A stretch of DNA of 64,000 nucleotides from Negativibacillus massiliensis (GCF_900148495.1 NZ_FTRU01000006.1:124001-188000); one strand, 5' to 3'; numbered from the stretch's first letter, positions 37,182 through 45,380 are shown. The notes: generated by a model not told the origin, from the sequence alone. Translations and numbers: made by a program.

Positions 37182-38225
37182 CTATTTAACCAGAATTTCA
37201 CTGCTTTGCGGTGTTGATTCTGTTCCCTGAATCCAGCCATCCTTTACAGTAAAGACTGTCCGGTTTACTTCCTGCTGGTAGGTAAATCCATTTTCATCCT
37301 GTACCTTCATCACAAAGGTCACGATGTCTCCGTCCTGGATATTTTTGATTTCCCCGCTCCAGCTCATCGGTGCGTTTCCGCTGTCATTGTTCCATACCTT
37401 GTAAACTTCGCCGGATTTCTCCACCAAAGCAGCCTGCTGCGCATCCTCTTGCGTTTCTTCTTTTTCTCCAAGCGTTTTGGTAATCACTTCCTGATCGTTT
37501 AAGTAGATGCTAACTGTGCCACCGGTCATTTTCGGTTCGTTGCTCACTCCGCCGGCATCATAGCTGGTCATCAGATTAACCGATGCAAACGCACTGTATT
37601 CAATCGAAGATTTATCCTCCGATTTTACCGAATAGGAATCAAAGCCGCCGCTCATCTGCGGATGCAGCAGATTTAATCCCCATGCAGAATACTGATTCTC
37701 CAGTTTTTCCTGACGCACAACATCGCCATCCTGAACTTCAGCGCTTAAACTGATATAGTCCACCAGCGGAATGGTAAGGCTTGCCTCATATACACCAGAT
37801 TCCACACGGACAGCATCTGCCACCTGCTCTTCAAAGCCTTCACAGTCAAACACCATATCATATCCTTGTCCTTTTGCGGAATAACCGCTGTAACGAACAC
37901 GAACCTGTGTCTGGTCACTGTATTCCTTTGGCATGATGCGGATGGTCATCTGCATACTCTGATCTTTCTGGTTGCACTCTCCCCAATTTACCGAGTAATC
38001 GGAAACAATGCTCGCATTTTTCTGCGCGCTTTCGGTAATGGTGGTAATAGCAGAATTTAAGGTAGAATTGATATCACTGTCGATGCTGGTCACAGAATGC
38101 TGCACCGCGCTGACATTTTGCTCCAGCTGGCGCACCCGCATTAAAGTGACTGCCGAAAAGCCGGTGGATAGAACAGCAACCGCACACAAACACGCAATCG
38201 CTATTGTCTTTAAATTTTTGTTCAT
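37182..38225 (-). CDS. Membrane-anchored extracellular protein, unknown
   Basis: 347 residues. One N-terminal membrane helix (about residues 6-27, TIAIACLCAVAVLSTGFSAV) is followed by a short coiled coil (RQLEQNVSAVQHSVTSIDSDINSTL, about 32-60) and then two beta-rich regions, apparently Ig-like (YSVNWGECNQKDQSMQMTIRIMP and, at the end, IQDGDIVTFVMKVQDENGFTYQ). It resembles clostridial surface proteins of unknown function with a repeated strand pattern. It is monocistronic, with a promoter at 38272-38300 and a terminator, and is divergent from the PdaB-like deacetylase gene. Confidence 0.85.
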   Translation of the reverse strand: MNKNLKTIAIACLCAVAVLSTGFSAVTLMRVRQLEQNVSAVQHSVTSIDSDINSTLNSAITTITESAQKNASIVSDYSVNWGECNQKDQSMQMTIRIMPKEYSDQTQVRVRYSGYSAKGQGYDMVFDCEGFEEQVADAVRVESGVYEASLTIPLVDYISLSAEVQDGDVVRQEKLENQYSAWGLNLLHPQMSGGFDSYSVKSEDKSSIEYSAFASVNLMTSYDAGGVSNEPKMTGGTVSIYLNDQEVITKTLGEKEETQEDAQQAALVEKSGEVYKVWNNDSGNAPMSWSGEIKNIQDGDIVTFVMKVQDENGFTYQQEVNRTVFTVKDGWIQGTESTPQSSEILVK

Positions 38226-38271
38226 AAAAGTCCTCCTGAAGGTTTCTGTCCTGTTTCCTCTTTTCCCTCTT

Positions 38272-38336
38272 AGTATATCGGATTTTTCCTTTTATTTCAA
38301 GGATGATTTGCATACCATAAATTTCCATAATATAAT
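38272..38336. promoter_or_regulatory. Divergent promoters
   Basis: Minus strand: -35 TTGAAA (38295-38300), 17 bp, -10 TATACT (38272-38277), serving the membrane-anchored protein gene. Plus strand: -35 TTGCAT (38308-38313), 17 bp, -10 TATAAT (38331-38336), reading toward the deacetylase gene after a leader of about 165 bases in which I see no conserved element. Confidence 0.7.
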
Positions 38337-38508
38337 CGTTCTGTAAACTTTTTAAAATCGTAAAAGAAAGATGATCCCTCATTCTATCCTTTTGTTTAAA
38401 ATCGGACATGATAATCACTTTAACCTTCTTTTCTTGATACAACATCATCTCATTTAACGGATAGTTTTTTCCTTTGCCGCATACACTCTGGTAAAAGGAG
38501 GAACTGCC

Positions 38509-39264
38509 ATGAAAATCATCGTCTTTCGGGCTAAGACATTGCTTATTATCTGTCTTATAATCGGTGTTCTGCTAAGTACGCTCTACACACCTGCGGTTCA
38601 ATCGGTATTTTCGGCAAGCAATGGGAGATCACTTCCCATCTATTCGGTACAGACTGAGGAAAAAAAGGTTGCCATCGGTATAAACTGTGCCTGGGATGAC
38701 AGCGATATTCCTGCTATGCTCTCCTGCCTTGCTGAGCAAGAGGTTAACGCAACCTTTTTTCTGCTGGGAGAATGGGCAGAAAAATATCCGGTTTCTGCCG
38801 CGACCATCACTAAAAGCGGTCAGGAAATCGGCAGTCATTCCTATTCCCATCGAGATCTGGACGGTCTGTCTCAAAGCGAAATTTTAAATGAGATCTCCCA
38901 ATCACAGCAGAGCATTCAAAATGCCTGCGGCCAAACTCCTGTTCTCTTCCGTCCACCTTCCGGCAGCTATAATGATACTGTCATTGACTGTATCCATCAA
39001 AGCGGCTGTATTCCGATTCAGTGGAGCATCGACACCCTGGACTGGAAAGGGCTCTCCGCACAGGAAATTGCTGACCGTGTTTCTGACAAACTTTCTCCCG
39101 GCGCGATTATTCTGCTCCATGCCGGTGCCAAACATTCTGCATCTGCTCTCCCTCTCATCCTTCAGCAAATCAAAAGTCAGGGATACGAAATCGTCCCTGT
39201 CGGCGAATTAATTTATCCTAATAGTAAACTAGTTGATCCTTCTGGTATGCAGTTAAAACCGTAA
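38509..39264 (+). CDS. Polysaccharide deacetylase, PdaB-like
   Basis: 251 residues. An N-terminal membrane helix (about residues 10-28) precedes a NodB-fold domain. Motif 1 is NCAWDDSDIP instead of the usual TFDDGP, as in the sporulation-associated PdaB group; motif 2 is intact (HSYSH, about residue 119); RPPSGSYND and the later LLHAG follow. The enzyme would remove acetyl groups from a cell-wall or cortex glycan outside the membrane. The ATG at 38509 follows AAAGGAGG. Monocistronic, ended by a 16-bp-stem terminator. Confidence 0.9.
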   Translation: MKIIVFRAKTLLIICLIIGVLLSTLYTPAVQSVFSASNGRSLPIYSVQTEEKKVAIGINCAWDDSDIPAMLSCLAEQEVNATFFLLGEWAEKYPVSAATITKSGQEIGSHSYSHRDLDGLSQSEILNEISQSQQSIQNACGQTPVLFRPPSGSYNDTVIDCIHQSGCIPIQWSIDTLDWKGLSAQEIADRVSDKLSPGAIILLHAGAKHSASALPLILQQIKSQGYEIVPVGELIYPNSKLVDPSGMQLKP

Positions 39265-39276
39265 TTTTATTCTTTT

Positions 39277-39313
39277 AAAATTTCCTTTTTGCTGATTGCA
39301 AAAAGGAAATTTT
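39277..39313. terminator. Strong terminator after the deacetylase gene
   Basis: Perfect 16-bp stem (AAAATTTCCTTTTTGC and its complement) around a TGATT loop; T run on the plus side. Confidence 0.85.
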
Positions 39314-39509
39314 TGTATTATCATAATTTCTTCGTAATATTGGCTTTGTTTTTTCTTAAAAATTCATATCAGTTAATTTTAATATTTCCAAAACAATATA
39401 TTTTGATATTATACATAGCCTATTCATTTTTATGCGTTATCTTATAGGTGCAGCAAATTTATACGAATTGTAATTGAAACGCTGCATCATTTATGAAAGG
39501 AGTCTTTCC

Positions 39510-40034
39510 ATGAAAAGTCTTTTTGCAGTTTTGCTGGCTGCGGTAATGGTATTCTCTTTTGCCGCATGTTCTTCTGACGATAATAAGGATGACACCAATA
39601 CCACAACATCAACCAGCACAAGCACAGAATCCGAAAGCACCGAAGAGGAGCCGGTTGAAGAAGTTGCTTCGGACGAAAACACCGAAACAGAGGCTACCGA
39701 TGAAACCACAACAGGTGAAGCGTCTTCCGATGAAGAAACTTCTTCTGAAGAGGCGGAGAGCGACACAGCAGATGACACTTCTACCGCTGAAGAACAGGTT
39801 ATCACCGGTACTATCACCGAATCTACTGAGGGTACCGTTACCATCGAGACTGAGGACGGAACCGCTTTAACCTTCAGCATTCCAGATGACGCTGACCAGA
39901 CCGAAGTTAACGGCATGACAGTTGGTGATACTTTGGAAATTACTTATACCGGCAGCATCGAGGGTGAAGACACCTCTTCTGCAACTGTTGTAAAACTGGT
40001 ACAGACCGCTGCAGAAACCGCTAACGCAGAGTAA
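39510..40034 (+). CDS. Lipoprotein with acidic Ser/Thr/Glu-rich linker
   Basis: 174 residues. MKSLFAVLLAAVMVFSFAACSSDD carries a lipobox ending at Cys20. About 80 residues of low complexity follow (repeated TSTST, EEPVEEV, SSDEETSS), then a C-terminal beta domain of about 70 residues (VITGTITESTEGTVTIETEDGTALTFSIP, ending SSATVVKLVQ) resembling small OB-like domains of clostridial surface lipoproteins. The frame extends to 39474, but AAAGGAG lies seven bases before the ATG at 39510. Function unknown. It is followed by a 20-bp perfect hairpin. Confidence 0.85.
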   Translation: MKSLFAVLLAAVMVFSFAACSSDDNKDDTNTTTSTSTSTESESTEEEPVEEVASDENTETEATDETTTGEASSDEETSSEEAESDTADDTSTAEEQVITGTITESTEGTVTIETEDGTALTFSIPDDADQTEVNGMTVGDTLEITYTGSIEGEDTSSATVVKLVQTAAETANAE

Positions 40035-40070
40035 TTCGCAATATCGTTTTCATATTCTCTCCATATCTTT

Positions 40071-40115
40071 ATGCAGACAAAGAGGCACCGTTTGTCGGTG
40101 CCTCTTTGTCTGCAT
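40071..40115 (+). terminator. Perfect 20-bp hairpin after the lipoprotein gene
   Basis: Arms 40071-40090 and 40096-40115 are fully complementary (core AAAGAGGCACCG/CGGTGCCTCTTT, loop TTTGT). The T-rich tail lies inside the 3' arm rather than after it, so it may terminate or protect the 3' end rather than act as a textbook terminator. Confidence 0.6.
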
Positions 40116-40159
40116 AAAATCCTCTTAACATCCCATCCTCTTTGGAAAAGGAGGATTTT
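40116..40159 (+). promoter_or_regulatory. Alternative hairpins masking a ribosome binding site
   Basis: The GAGGATTTT at 40151-40159, which contains part of the AGGAGG site of the next gene, can pair perfectly with AAAATCCTC at 40116-40124 (9 bp); its first six bases can instead pair with ATCCTC at 40135-40140. Both would hide the ribosome site; the six-T run makes the second look like an attenuator. Confidence 0.5.
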
Positions 40160-40162
40160 TTC

Positions 40163-41056
40163 ATGCATCCTGTTTCTCTCAAAATACGCGCATTCCTGGT
40201 CGCGTTTACCTCTGCTTTTCTTTGTTTTATTCTGTTGTGGATGGCAACCCTCATGCTGGTTCATCCAAAATCTGCTCTGCCTTCTTCCAAAGTATCCACC
40301 AATACCCCAACAGACAGCAATTCTTCTGTCTACCTTCCCGACCCTTCTGACTGTATGAACCTTTTGATCTGTGAGGATAGTTTATCCCCCTCCCTGTTTT
40401 TCCTGCTCCGCTTTGACCCTATTATGGGCAATATCATCATCTTCTCTTTCCCCGATTCCTTTAACCTTAGTTTATCTCAGGTCTCTGAACCTGCCGAAAA
40501 AATCTACCAAAAAGAAGGAATCTCCGGGATTCAAAACGCTTTATCCGAAACTTATGGAATTGATGTAGAAAAATATCTGCTCATTTCCAGAGAATCACTC
40601 CCTGCATTGCTCAACTGCTTTGGCAGCACACAACTTAATTTTTCCGAAGACATCGATTTGATCGTCGATGGCCTTCGCATCACCTTAACCAAAGGGCTTC
40701 AGTTATTGGATGGTGAGCGTCTGTTTTGCTGGCTGCGCTCCCAAACTCCCGACTCCACAACAGAACAATGCCGCTTTTTCAGTTCCTTTTTGGCTTTAGG
40801 CATCAATCAGCATCGCTCCCTACTTTTATCTGAAAATTCCAACAAGCTGTTTAACGATATTGTAAACCTATCAAATACCAATCTTATTTTTTCTGATTAT
40901 GATTCTCGAAAAAAAGCTGCTGATTTTCTCGGAACCATTTCCACCGAGCCTGCTGTCTCCTTTGTCCCAGAATTTACAAGAAATCAGGATGCAACGCTGA
41001 CTCTTTCCACGCAAGACCGCGAAAAGCTTTGTTCTTTATTTGGTGCTGATTCTTGA
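40163..41056 (+). CDS. Degenerate LytR-CpsA-Psr (LCP)-like protein
   Basis: 297 residues. A signal-anchor (about residues 8-33) precedes an LCP-like domain: PSDCMNLLICEDS, GNIIIFSFPDSFNLSL, then GISGIQNALSETYGIDVEKYLLISRESLPALLNCFGSTQLNFSEDIDLI and GLQLLDGERLFCWLRSQ. These follow the LCP order, but the catalytic PRD-type Arg/Asp motif is FPDSF here and the usual arginine-rich RxRxDRxRQ segment is broken (RSQTPDSTTEQCRFF), so phosphotransferase activity is doubtful. AGGAGG is eight bases before the ATG at 40163. It may bind rather than process polyprenyl-linked glycans (inference). Confidence 0.75.
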   Translation: MHPVSLKIRAFLVAFTSAFLCFILLWMATLMLVHPKSALPSSKVSTNTPTDSNSSVYLPDPSDCMNLLICEDSLSPSLFFLLRFDPIMGNIIIFSFPDSFNLSLSQVSEPAEKIYQKEGISGIQNALSETYGIDVEKYLLISRESLPALLNCFGSTQLNFSEDIDLIVDGLRITLTKGLQLLDGERLFCWLRSQTPDSTTEQCRFFSSFLALGINQHRSLLLSENSNKLFNDIVNLSNTNLIFSDYDSRKKAADFLGTISTEPAVSFVPEFTRNQDATLTLSTQDREKLCSLFGADS

Positions 41057-41107
41057 GAGTACTCTCTACAAAATCCCTCTTGACATCTTTCCAAAATCCG
41101 ATATCAT
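41055..41107 (+). promoter_or_regulatory. Promoter of the flavin reductase gene with upstream palindrome
   Basis: -35 TTGACA (41080-41085), 16 bp, -10 TATCAT (41102-41107). A perfect 12-base palindrome GAGAGTACTCTC (41055-41066) overlaps the preceding stop codon and lies 14 bases before the -35. Confidence 0.65.
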
Positions 41108-41152
41108 AAAATCATCCATTACTCTATCCATCTGCGTAAAAGGGGGATTTTT

Positions 41153-41668
41153 ATGAGCTTTCATGAAATTTGTGCAAAAGATTTTGAGAACAGCGTTTTC
41201 CACACTATCGCCAAAGAGTGGATGCTGATCACTGCTGAAAAACAAATGGACGGCAAACCGGTTGCCAACACCATGACTGCTAGCTGGGGAGGTCTGGGAC
41301 ATCTCTGGAACAAAAATGTCGCATTTGCCTTTATTCGTCCACAAAGATACACCAAAGAATTTGTTGACCAGAGCGAATATTTCTCCCTTTGCTTTTTCGG
41401 CGGAGAAAAGATGAAGGAGCTGGGCTATCTTGGCACCGTATCCGGACGAGACGAAGATAAAATTCAGAAATCCGGTCTTACTCTCACCCATTTAAATGGT
41501 GTTCCTTGCTTTGAGGAAGCAACTGCTGTGCTCATCTGCCGCAAATTGTATGTACAAACACTGCGTGAAGACTGCTTTGTTGACCCTGAACTTGCTGCAA
41601 GCGTTTATCCGCAGAAAGATTTCCACGATGTCTATGTTGGCGAAGTGGAAAAAATCTTCGTAAAATAA
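41153..41668 (+). CDS. Flavin reductase-like FMN-binding protein
   Basis: 171 residues. The split-barrel flavin-binding fold is suggested by NTMTASWGGLGHLWNKNVAFAFIRPQRYTKEFVDQSEYFSLCFF (about residues 41-84), with the conserved T-A-S-W and R-P-x-R-Y-T positions of flavoredoxins. Such proteins reduce or bind FMN in anaerobes and may take part in oxygen or electron handling. It has its own promoter (TTGACA-16-TATCAT) and an AGGGGG site; a bidirectional terminator follows. Confidence 0.9.
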   Translation: MSFHEICAKDFENSVFHTIAKEWMLITAEKQMDGKPVANTMTASWGGLGHLWNKNVAFAFIRPQRYTKEFVDQSEYFSLCFFGGEKMKELGYLGTVSGRDEDKIQKSGLTLTHLNGVPCFEEATAVLICRKLYVQTLREDCFVDPELAASVYPQKDFHDVYVGEVEKIFVK

Positions 41669-41675
41669 ACCACTC

Positions 41676-41712
41676 AAAAAAACTGCACCCCAATTTTTGA
41701 GGTGCAGTTTTT
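41676..41712. terminator. Bidirectional terminator
   Basis: AAAAACTGCACC/GGTGCAGTTTTT with an 11-base loop between convergent genes. Confidence 0.88.
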
Positions 41713-41719
41713 GAGTTGC

Positions 41720-42310
41720 CTATTGTTTTTTTCTTTTTTTATGGAGGTAATAAAACGGCAAGCCGGTAACCAACAGGGAAAAAGCAACCAGCAGAAGAAA
41801 GGCTGAATCATAGTGGAACTTTCCGGCAGCTGCCTGCCAGGAAGCACCTGCTGCTGCGCCCATCAGAATCAGAACAGCATCCCATGCTAACGTTCCCAAA
41901 ACAGTCAACGGCAAAAAGCTGCTCATCGGCATCCGTGCAGCGCCAGCCGGAACCGAAATCAGGCTGCGCACAACCGGCACACATCGGCAAAGCAAAACCG
42001 CGATCTTTCCCTTTTTGTTAAACCATGCTGTTGCACTTTCGATCTCTTCCCGCTTAAATCCAAATTTTTGCAGCTTTTCCACCGGTAAAATTCTTCCTAA
42101 GCCGTACAGGATTACTGCTCCCAACAGAGAACCCAAGGTAGCCGAGATGATTGCCTGCGGTTTTGTCAGTTTAGAGCAGGTGGTCAAAAAACCTGCACAG
42201 GTTAAGACGATCTCTGATGGAATTGGTGGGAATACATTTTCTGCCGCCATCAGCAAAAAAATTCCGATCATTCCCCATTCTCCCATCGACTGAATAATCC
42301 ATTCTTCCAT
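41720..42310 (-). CDS. DedA family membrane protein (VTT domain)
   Basis: 196 residues, four to five membrane segments. NVFPPIPSEIVLTCAGFLTT near the start, the GSLLGAVILYGLGRI segment, FNKKGKIAVLLCRCVPVVRSLISVPAGAARMP in the middle and the terminal LHKKRKKQ are typical of DedA proteins, which move phospholipid or polyprenyl-phosphate carriers across the membrane. The R-x3-P-x-x-R pattern is here RCVPVVRS, followed by the VPAGAARM segment. Monocistronic; it converges on the flavin reductase gene and diverges from the PAP2 gene. Confidence 0.93.
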   Translation of the reverse strand: MEEWIIQSMGEWGMIGIFLLMAAENVFPPIPSEIVLTCAGFLTTCSKLTKPQAIISATLGSLLGAVILYGLGRILPVEKLQKFGFKREEIESATAWFNKKGKIAVLLCRCVPVVRSLISVPAGAARMPMSSFLPLTVLGTLAWDAVLILMGAAAGASWQAAAGKFHYDSAFLLLVAFSLLVTGLPFYYLHKKRKKQ

Positions 42311-42362
42311 TTTCTGTTTCCCCTTTCCTTTTTCACATTCATATGTTACAGGAGTCTTTTTT

Positions 42363-42914
42363 ATGAATCAACAATCCTATCAGTCTTTGACAAACTGGTT
42401 TTATCAAAGACCCATTTTAAACAAAATTTTAGTTTCTTGCTGTCGCCTGTTTCCCTATTCGATGTTTTTTCTGTATGCTGTCGGTTCTGTTTGTCTGTTC
42501 TCCCACTTCCTTTTCTATGGATTTGATGCAGAATATCTTTTGTTCTGGATCATTCCTGCCGTCGGATTTGTGCTGGTAAGCGTTCTGCGCAAAAAAATCA
42601 ATGCACCGCGCCCCTATGATCTCTTCGATTTTACACCGCTGATTGGACATGAAAGCGGCGCTTCCTTCCCCAGTCGGCACACGGCTTGCGCCTTTTTAAT
42701 TTTTTCTGCTTTGCTCTGGATTTTTTTGCACAATCTTTTCCCAATTCCTTTGGTTATTTTGTCTGGAGTTTTGGCATTGCTGACAGGTGCCTCCCGCATT
42801 CTTGCAGGACTTCATTTTCCGAAAGATGTGTTTTGCGGTGCGCTGTTTTCCCTTGTTTTCTCCGCTGTATGCTACCCATTGTGTTCTGTCCTTCTTGGCT
42901 ATTTTGTTCGCTGA
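42363..42914 (+). CDS. PAP2 superfamily phosphatase
   Basis: 183 residues, several membrane helices. Catalytic motifs are present: KKINAPRPYD (motif 1, about residues 78-87), ASFPSRHTACA (motif 2) and SRILAGLHFPKDVFCG (motif 3). Such enzymes dephosphorylate lipid phosphates, for example undecaprenyl diphosphate, which would fit recycling of a wall carrier next to the divergent DedA gene. AGGAG lies eight bases before the ATG. The substrate is not determined by sequence. Confidence 0.92.
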   Translation: MNQQSYQSLTNWFYQRPILNKILVSCCRLFPYSMFFLYAVGSVCLFSHFLFYGFDAEYLLFWIIPAVGFVLVSVLRKKINAPRPYDLFDFTPLIGHESGASFPSRHTACAFLIFSALLWIFLHNLFPIPLVILSGVLALLTGASRILAGLHFPKDVFCGALFSLVFSAVCYPLCSVLLGYFVR

Positions 42915-42983
42915 GTTTGACATTTTTTGGTCAATTCCCCGGTTAATTGTTGCTATTTTCACAATCTATTTGTGCAAAACTGC

Positions 42984-43012
42984 TTGACTTCTACGATTTG
43001 CTCGTATATAAT
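42984..43012 (+). promoter_or_regulatory. Promoter of the FMN riboswitch and ribU
   Basis: -35 TTGACT (42984-42989), 17 bp, -10 TATAAT (43007-43012), about 70 bases before the riboswitch. Confidence 0.8.
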
Positions 43013-43082
43013 GTGGTTGAAAAGAAAACGAAACAAAGACGTCTGATTCCATCTTTTCACAAAAAAATAAAACAAGAAAGTC

Positions 43083-43256
43083 TGTTTCAGGGCGAGGTGT
43101 AATTCCTCACTGGCGGTAATGGGCACAACAGCCACGAGTCCGCGAGCCATTTTTGGCAGATTGGGTCAGATCCCCAAACCAACGGTAAAGTCCGGTATGA
43201 AGAAACGGTGTATTTTCGCACGTTCGCCTTCTGATTTTTCAGAAGGCTTTTTTTAT
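43083..43256 (+). promoter_or_regulatory. FMN riboswitch (RFN element) with terminator
   Basis: The conserved pieces are in order: AGGGCGAGGTGTAATTCCTC, CTGGCGGTAATGGGCA, AGTCCGCGAGCC, GATCCCCAAACC and GGTAAAGTCCGGTATGAAGAAAC; the outer stem is GTTTC/GAAAC. It is followed by a terminator, GCCTTCTGA/TCAGAAGGC with seven T (43226-43254). FMN binding should stop transcription into ribU. Confidence 0.95.
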
Positions 43257-43342
43257 GCCTATATTCATCGCTTTGGAAAGTTAACAGACCTTCTCAAACC
43301 ACATGTATTCCGGTTTTCCGGACTGAGAAAGGGATGCTTTTT

Positions 43343-43963
43343 ATGACAAACACAATTTCGCCAAACAAACCACTCCGTTCTGCTACCCGTGTGCAGATGA
43401 TCACTCTGGTCGGTGTCTTTGCAGCAATTTCCACCATCTTGATGTTCATTGAGATGCCAATTCCTTTTATGCCGCCATTCTTAAAAGTAGATTTAAGTGG
43501 TGTACCGATTCTGATCATGGGCTTTATGTATGGTCCGCTTCCTGCTATCTATGTCACCATTATCAAGGATGCTATCCACATGCTGTCCAGCCAGACTGGT
43601 TGTGTCGGTGAACTTGCAGACATGATCATCCTCTGCTCCTTCTCGGTTGTATCTTCCCTCCTGTACCGCAAAAATCCATCCCGTAAAGGTGTTGTTATCT
43701 CGGTACTTGCAGGTGCTGCAACCATCACCGTAGTTGGATCTTTAGCAAACAAATTTATGCTGATTCCATTCTATTCCAAAGTTATGCCTCTGGAAGCAAT
43801 CATCGATGCTTGCCATGCAGTAAACCCAATGGTTGACAGCATGAACGCTTACATTCTGTTTGGCGCAGCTCCATTCAATCTGATCAAAGGCTTGATTCTT
43901 TCTGTTCTCACACTGCTTCTTTACAACAAGATGTCAGGATTCATTCGTTCTCGTATGGCATAA
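43343..43963 (+). CDS. ribU: Riboflavin transporter, ECF substrate-binding subunit
   Basis: 206 residues with about six membrane helices. GVFAAISTILMFIEMPIPFMPPFLKVDLSGVP and GPLPAIYVTIIKDAIHML are RibU signatures. As the S-component of an energy-coupling factor transporter it needs a shared EcfAAT module encoded elsewhere. It sits behind an FMN riboswitch, which confirms the substrate. Start chosen at ATG 43343 rather than 43334, which would sit on the ribosome site. It is the only gene on its transcript. Confidence 0.96.
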   Translation: MTNTISPNKPLRSATRVQMITLVGVFAAISTILMFIEMPIPFMPPFLKVDLSGVPILIMGFMYGPLPAIYVTIIKDAIHMLSSQTGCVGELADMIILCSFSVVSSLLYRKNPSRKGVVISVLAGAATITVVGSLANKFMLIPFYSKVMPLEAIIDACHAVNPMVDSMNAYILFGAAPFNLIKGLILSVLTLLLYNKMSGFIRSRMA

Positions 43964-44078
43964 GATTCAGTTTCCTTTCAGAGCAAATTCACATAAAGTT
44001 CAAGTTTCTCTATTATAATGAGCTCTGTTATTTGGATTCTATTTATGCCTTCTCCTATTTTTCACTATACTATACTGG

Positions 44079-44113
44079 CAAAGAACCGGTTGGATTTTCC
44101 AGCCGGTTCTTTG
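44079..44113. terminator. Terminator between ribU and the ArsC-like gene
   Basis: CAAAGAACCGG/CCGGTTCTTTG (11 bp) with a 13-base loop between convergent genes; flanking T runs are weak on both strands. Confidence 0.6.
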
Positions 44114-44129
44114 TATTTACCCTTATTTT

Positions 44130-44483
44130 TTATCCTTTTAACTGCTCCCATTCCGCCTCTTTAAAGCCGGTCAGGACAAAATTTTCTCCCACAACAAGCG
44201 GACGTTTTACCAGCATACCGTTGGTTGCAAGAAGCTCAAGCTGCTCCTGCTCACTCATGGCAGGCAGTTTATCCTTGAGTCCAAGCTCTTTATAAAGATT
44301 GCCGCTGGTGTTAAAAAACTTTTTGAGCGGCAGACCGCTTTTGTGATACCACTGTGTCAACTCCTCCACACTAGGGTTTTGTTCCACAATATGGCGGTCT
44401 TCAAATGCAATATTGTTCTCTTTAAGCCAGCTCAAAGCTTTTTTGCAGGTGCTGCATTTTGGATATTCCAGTACAAGAATCAT
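44130..44483 (-). CDS. ArsC/Spx-family thioredoxin-fold protein
   Basis: 117 residues. The C-x-x-C motif CSTC is at residues 10-13 (EYPKCSTCKKALSWL), followed by the family pattern HIVEQNPSVEELTQWYHKSG, LKDKLPAMSEQEQLELLATNGMLVKRPLVV and GFKEAEWEQL. This is the ArsC/YffB/Spx group: arsenate reductases and redox regulators of RNA polymerase. The CxxC and the RPL loop fit either; no ars operon adjoins, so I leave it unassigned. Confidence 0.92.
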   Translation of the reverse strand: MILVLEYPKCSTCKKALSWLKENNIAFEDRHIVEQNPSVEELTQWYHKSGLPLKKFFNTSGNLYKELGLKDKLPAMSEQEQLELLATNGMLVKRPLVVGENFVLTGFKEAEWEQLKG

Positions 44484-44506
44484 ATTTTGCGCTCCCTTTC
44501 TGATGA

Positions 44507-44541
44507 TAAAAAAAGGGCAGAACCCAAAGGTTCCGCCCTAA
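44507..44541 (-). terminator. Rubrerythrin terminator
   Basis: GGGCGGAACC/GGTTCTGCCC stem, four-base loop and seven T on the minus strand. Confidence 0.9.
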
Positions 44542-44553
44542 AAAGTTCATTGA

Positions 44554-45102
44554 TTATTTGCCAAAGTATCTGTTGAGCAGACCCTGGAAAGCACAGCCGT
44601 GACGAGCTTCGTCTTTAGCCATTTCATGAACGGTGTCATGGATTGCATCCAGACCGAGCTGTTTTGCTTTGGTAGCAATTTCTTTCTTGCCAGCGCAAGC
44701 GCCTGCTTCAGCAGCTACACGCAGTTCCAGATTTTTCTTGGTGGAAGTTGTAACAACTTCGCCCAGCAGTTCTGCAAATTTTGCAGCATGTTCTGCTTCT
44801 TCAAAAGCAGCTGTTTTATAGTATTCTGCAATCTCCGGATAACCTTCTCTTGCTGCCTGACGGGACATTGCAAGGTACATACCAACTTCGGTGCATTCGC
44901 CCTGGAAGTTCATACGCAGACCTTCGAGGATCTCTGCATCTACGCCTTCAGCAACGCCGATTCTGTGCTCATCAGCCCAAACAAATTCGCCCTGAGCCTG
45001 TTCTTCAAATTTGGAAGCAGGAGCTTTACACTGTGGGCAGAATTCCGGAGGTGTTTCACCAGTATAAACATAACCACAAATTTTGCAAACCCATTTTTTC
45101 AT
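44554..45102 (-). CDS. Reverse rubrerythrin (rubredoxin domain first)
   Basis: 182 residues. A rubredoxin domain with two CxxC pairs ([10 protein letters not shown] and FCPQCKAP) occupies about residues 1-40; the di-iron four-helix bundle follows, with ExxH-type ligands in [26 protein letters not shown] and [14 protein letters not shown]. The domain order is opposite to classical rubrerythrin and typical of Clostridia, where it reduces hydrogen peroxide and oxygen with NADH via rubredoxin. It is a single gene with AAGGAGG. A palindrome in the promoter suggests redox control. Confidence 0.96.
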   Translation of the reverse strand: MKKWVCKICGYVYTGETPPEFCPQCKAPASKFEEQAQGEFVWADEHRIGVAEGVDAEILEGLRMNFQGECTEVGMYLAMSRQAAREGYPEIAEYYKTAAFEEAEHAAKFAELLGEVVTTSTKKNLELRVAAEAGACAGKKEIATKAKQLGLDAIHDTVHEMAKDEARHGCAFQGLLNRYFGK

Positions 45103-45175
45103 AATTGTTTTCCTCCTTAAATTTTATTCCTGTTAAGAACCAATTGCTTGATTCCTGATGTCCTTCTCTGGTTTA

Positions 45176-45205
45176 AATAATACCACAATGGTATATTATT
45201 TTCAA
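45176..45205 (-). promoter_or_regulatory. Reverse rubrerythrin promoter with operator-like palindrome
   Basis: Minus strand -35 TTGAAA (45200-45205), 17 bp, -10 TATTAT (45177-45182). An inverted repeat, AATAATACCA-CAA-TGGTATATTATT (45176-45200), covers the whole spacer and the -10. It does not match the Bacillus PerR box exactly; the regulator is unknown. Confidence 0.7.
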
Positions 45206-45297
45206 GTGTTTTTTCTGTAAATTAAAAGAAAATTTTTTTGGTAAAATTAGTCCTTTTCACTAAACTAATTTCCAGAAACAGGCTCGGAGCGCTCTAT

Positions 45298-45327
45298 GTA
45301 TATCTTTGCCCAAAAATCCACATACTA
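45298..45327 (+). promoter_or_regulatory. Sigma-G-like promoter
   Basis: GTATA (45298-45302), 18 bp, CATACTA (45321-45327) fits the forespore sigma-G consensus GHATR-N18-CATNHTA. No vegetative promoter was recognised here. Confidence 0.55.
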
Positions 45328-45380
45328 TAACTGCGGAAACAAAAATCCGTAAGATTTTAAGAAAAAAGGATGGATGAAAC

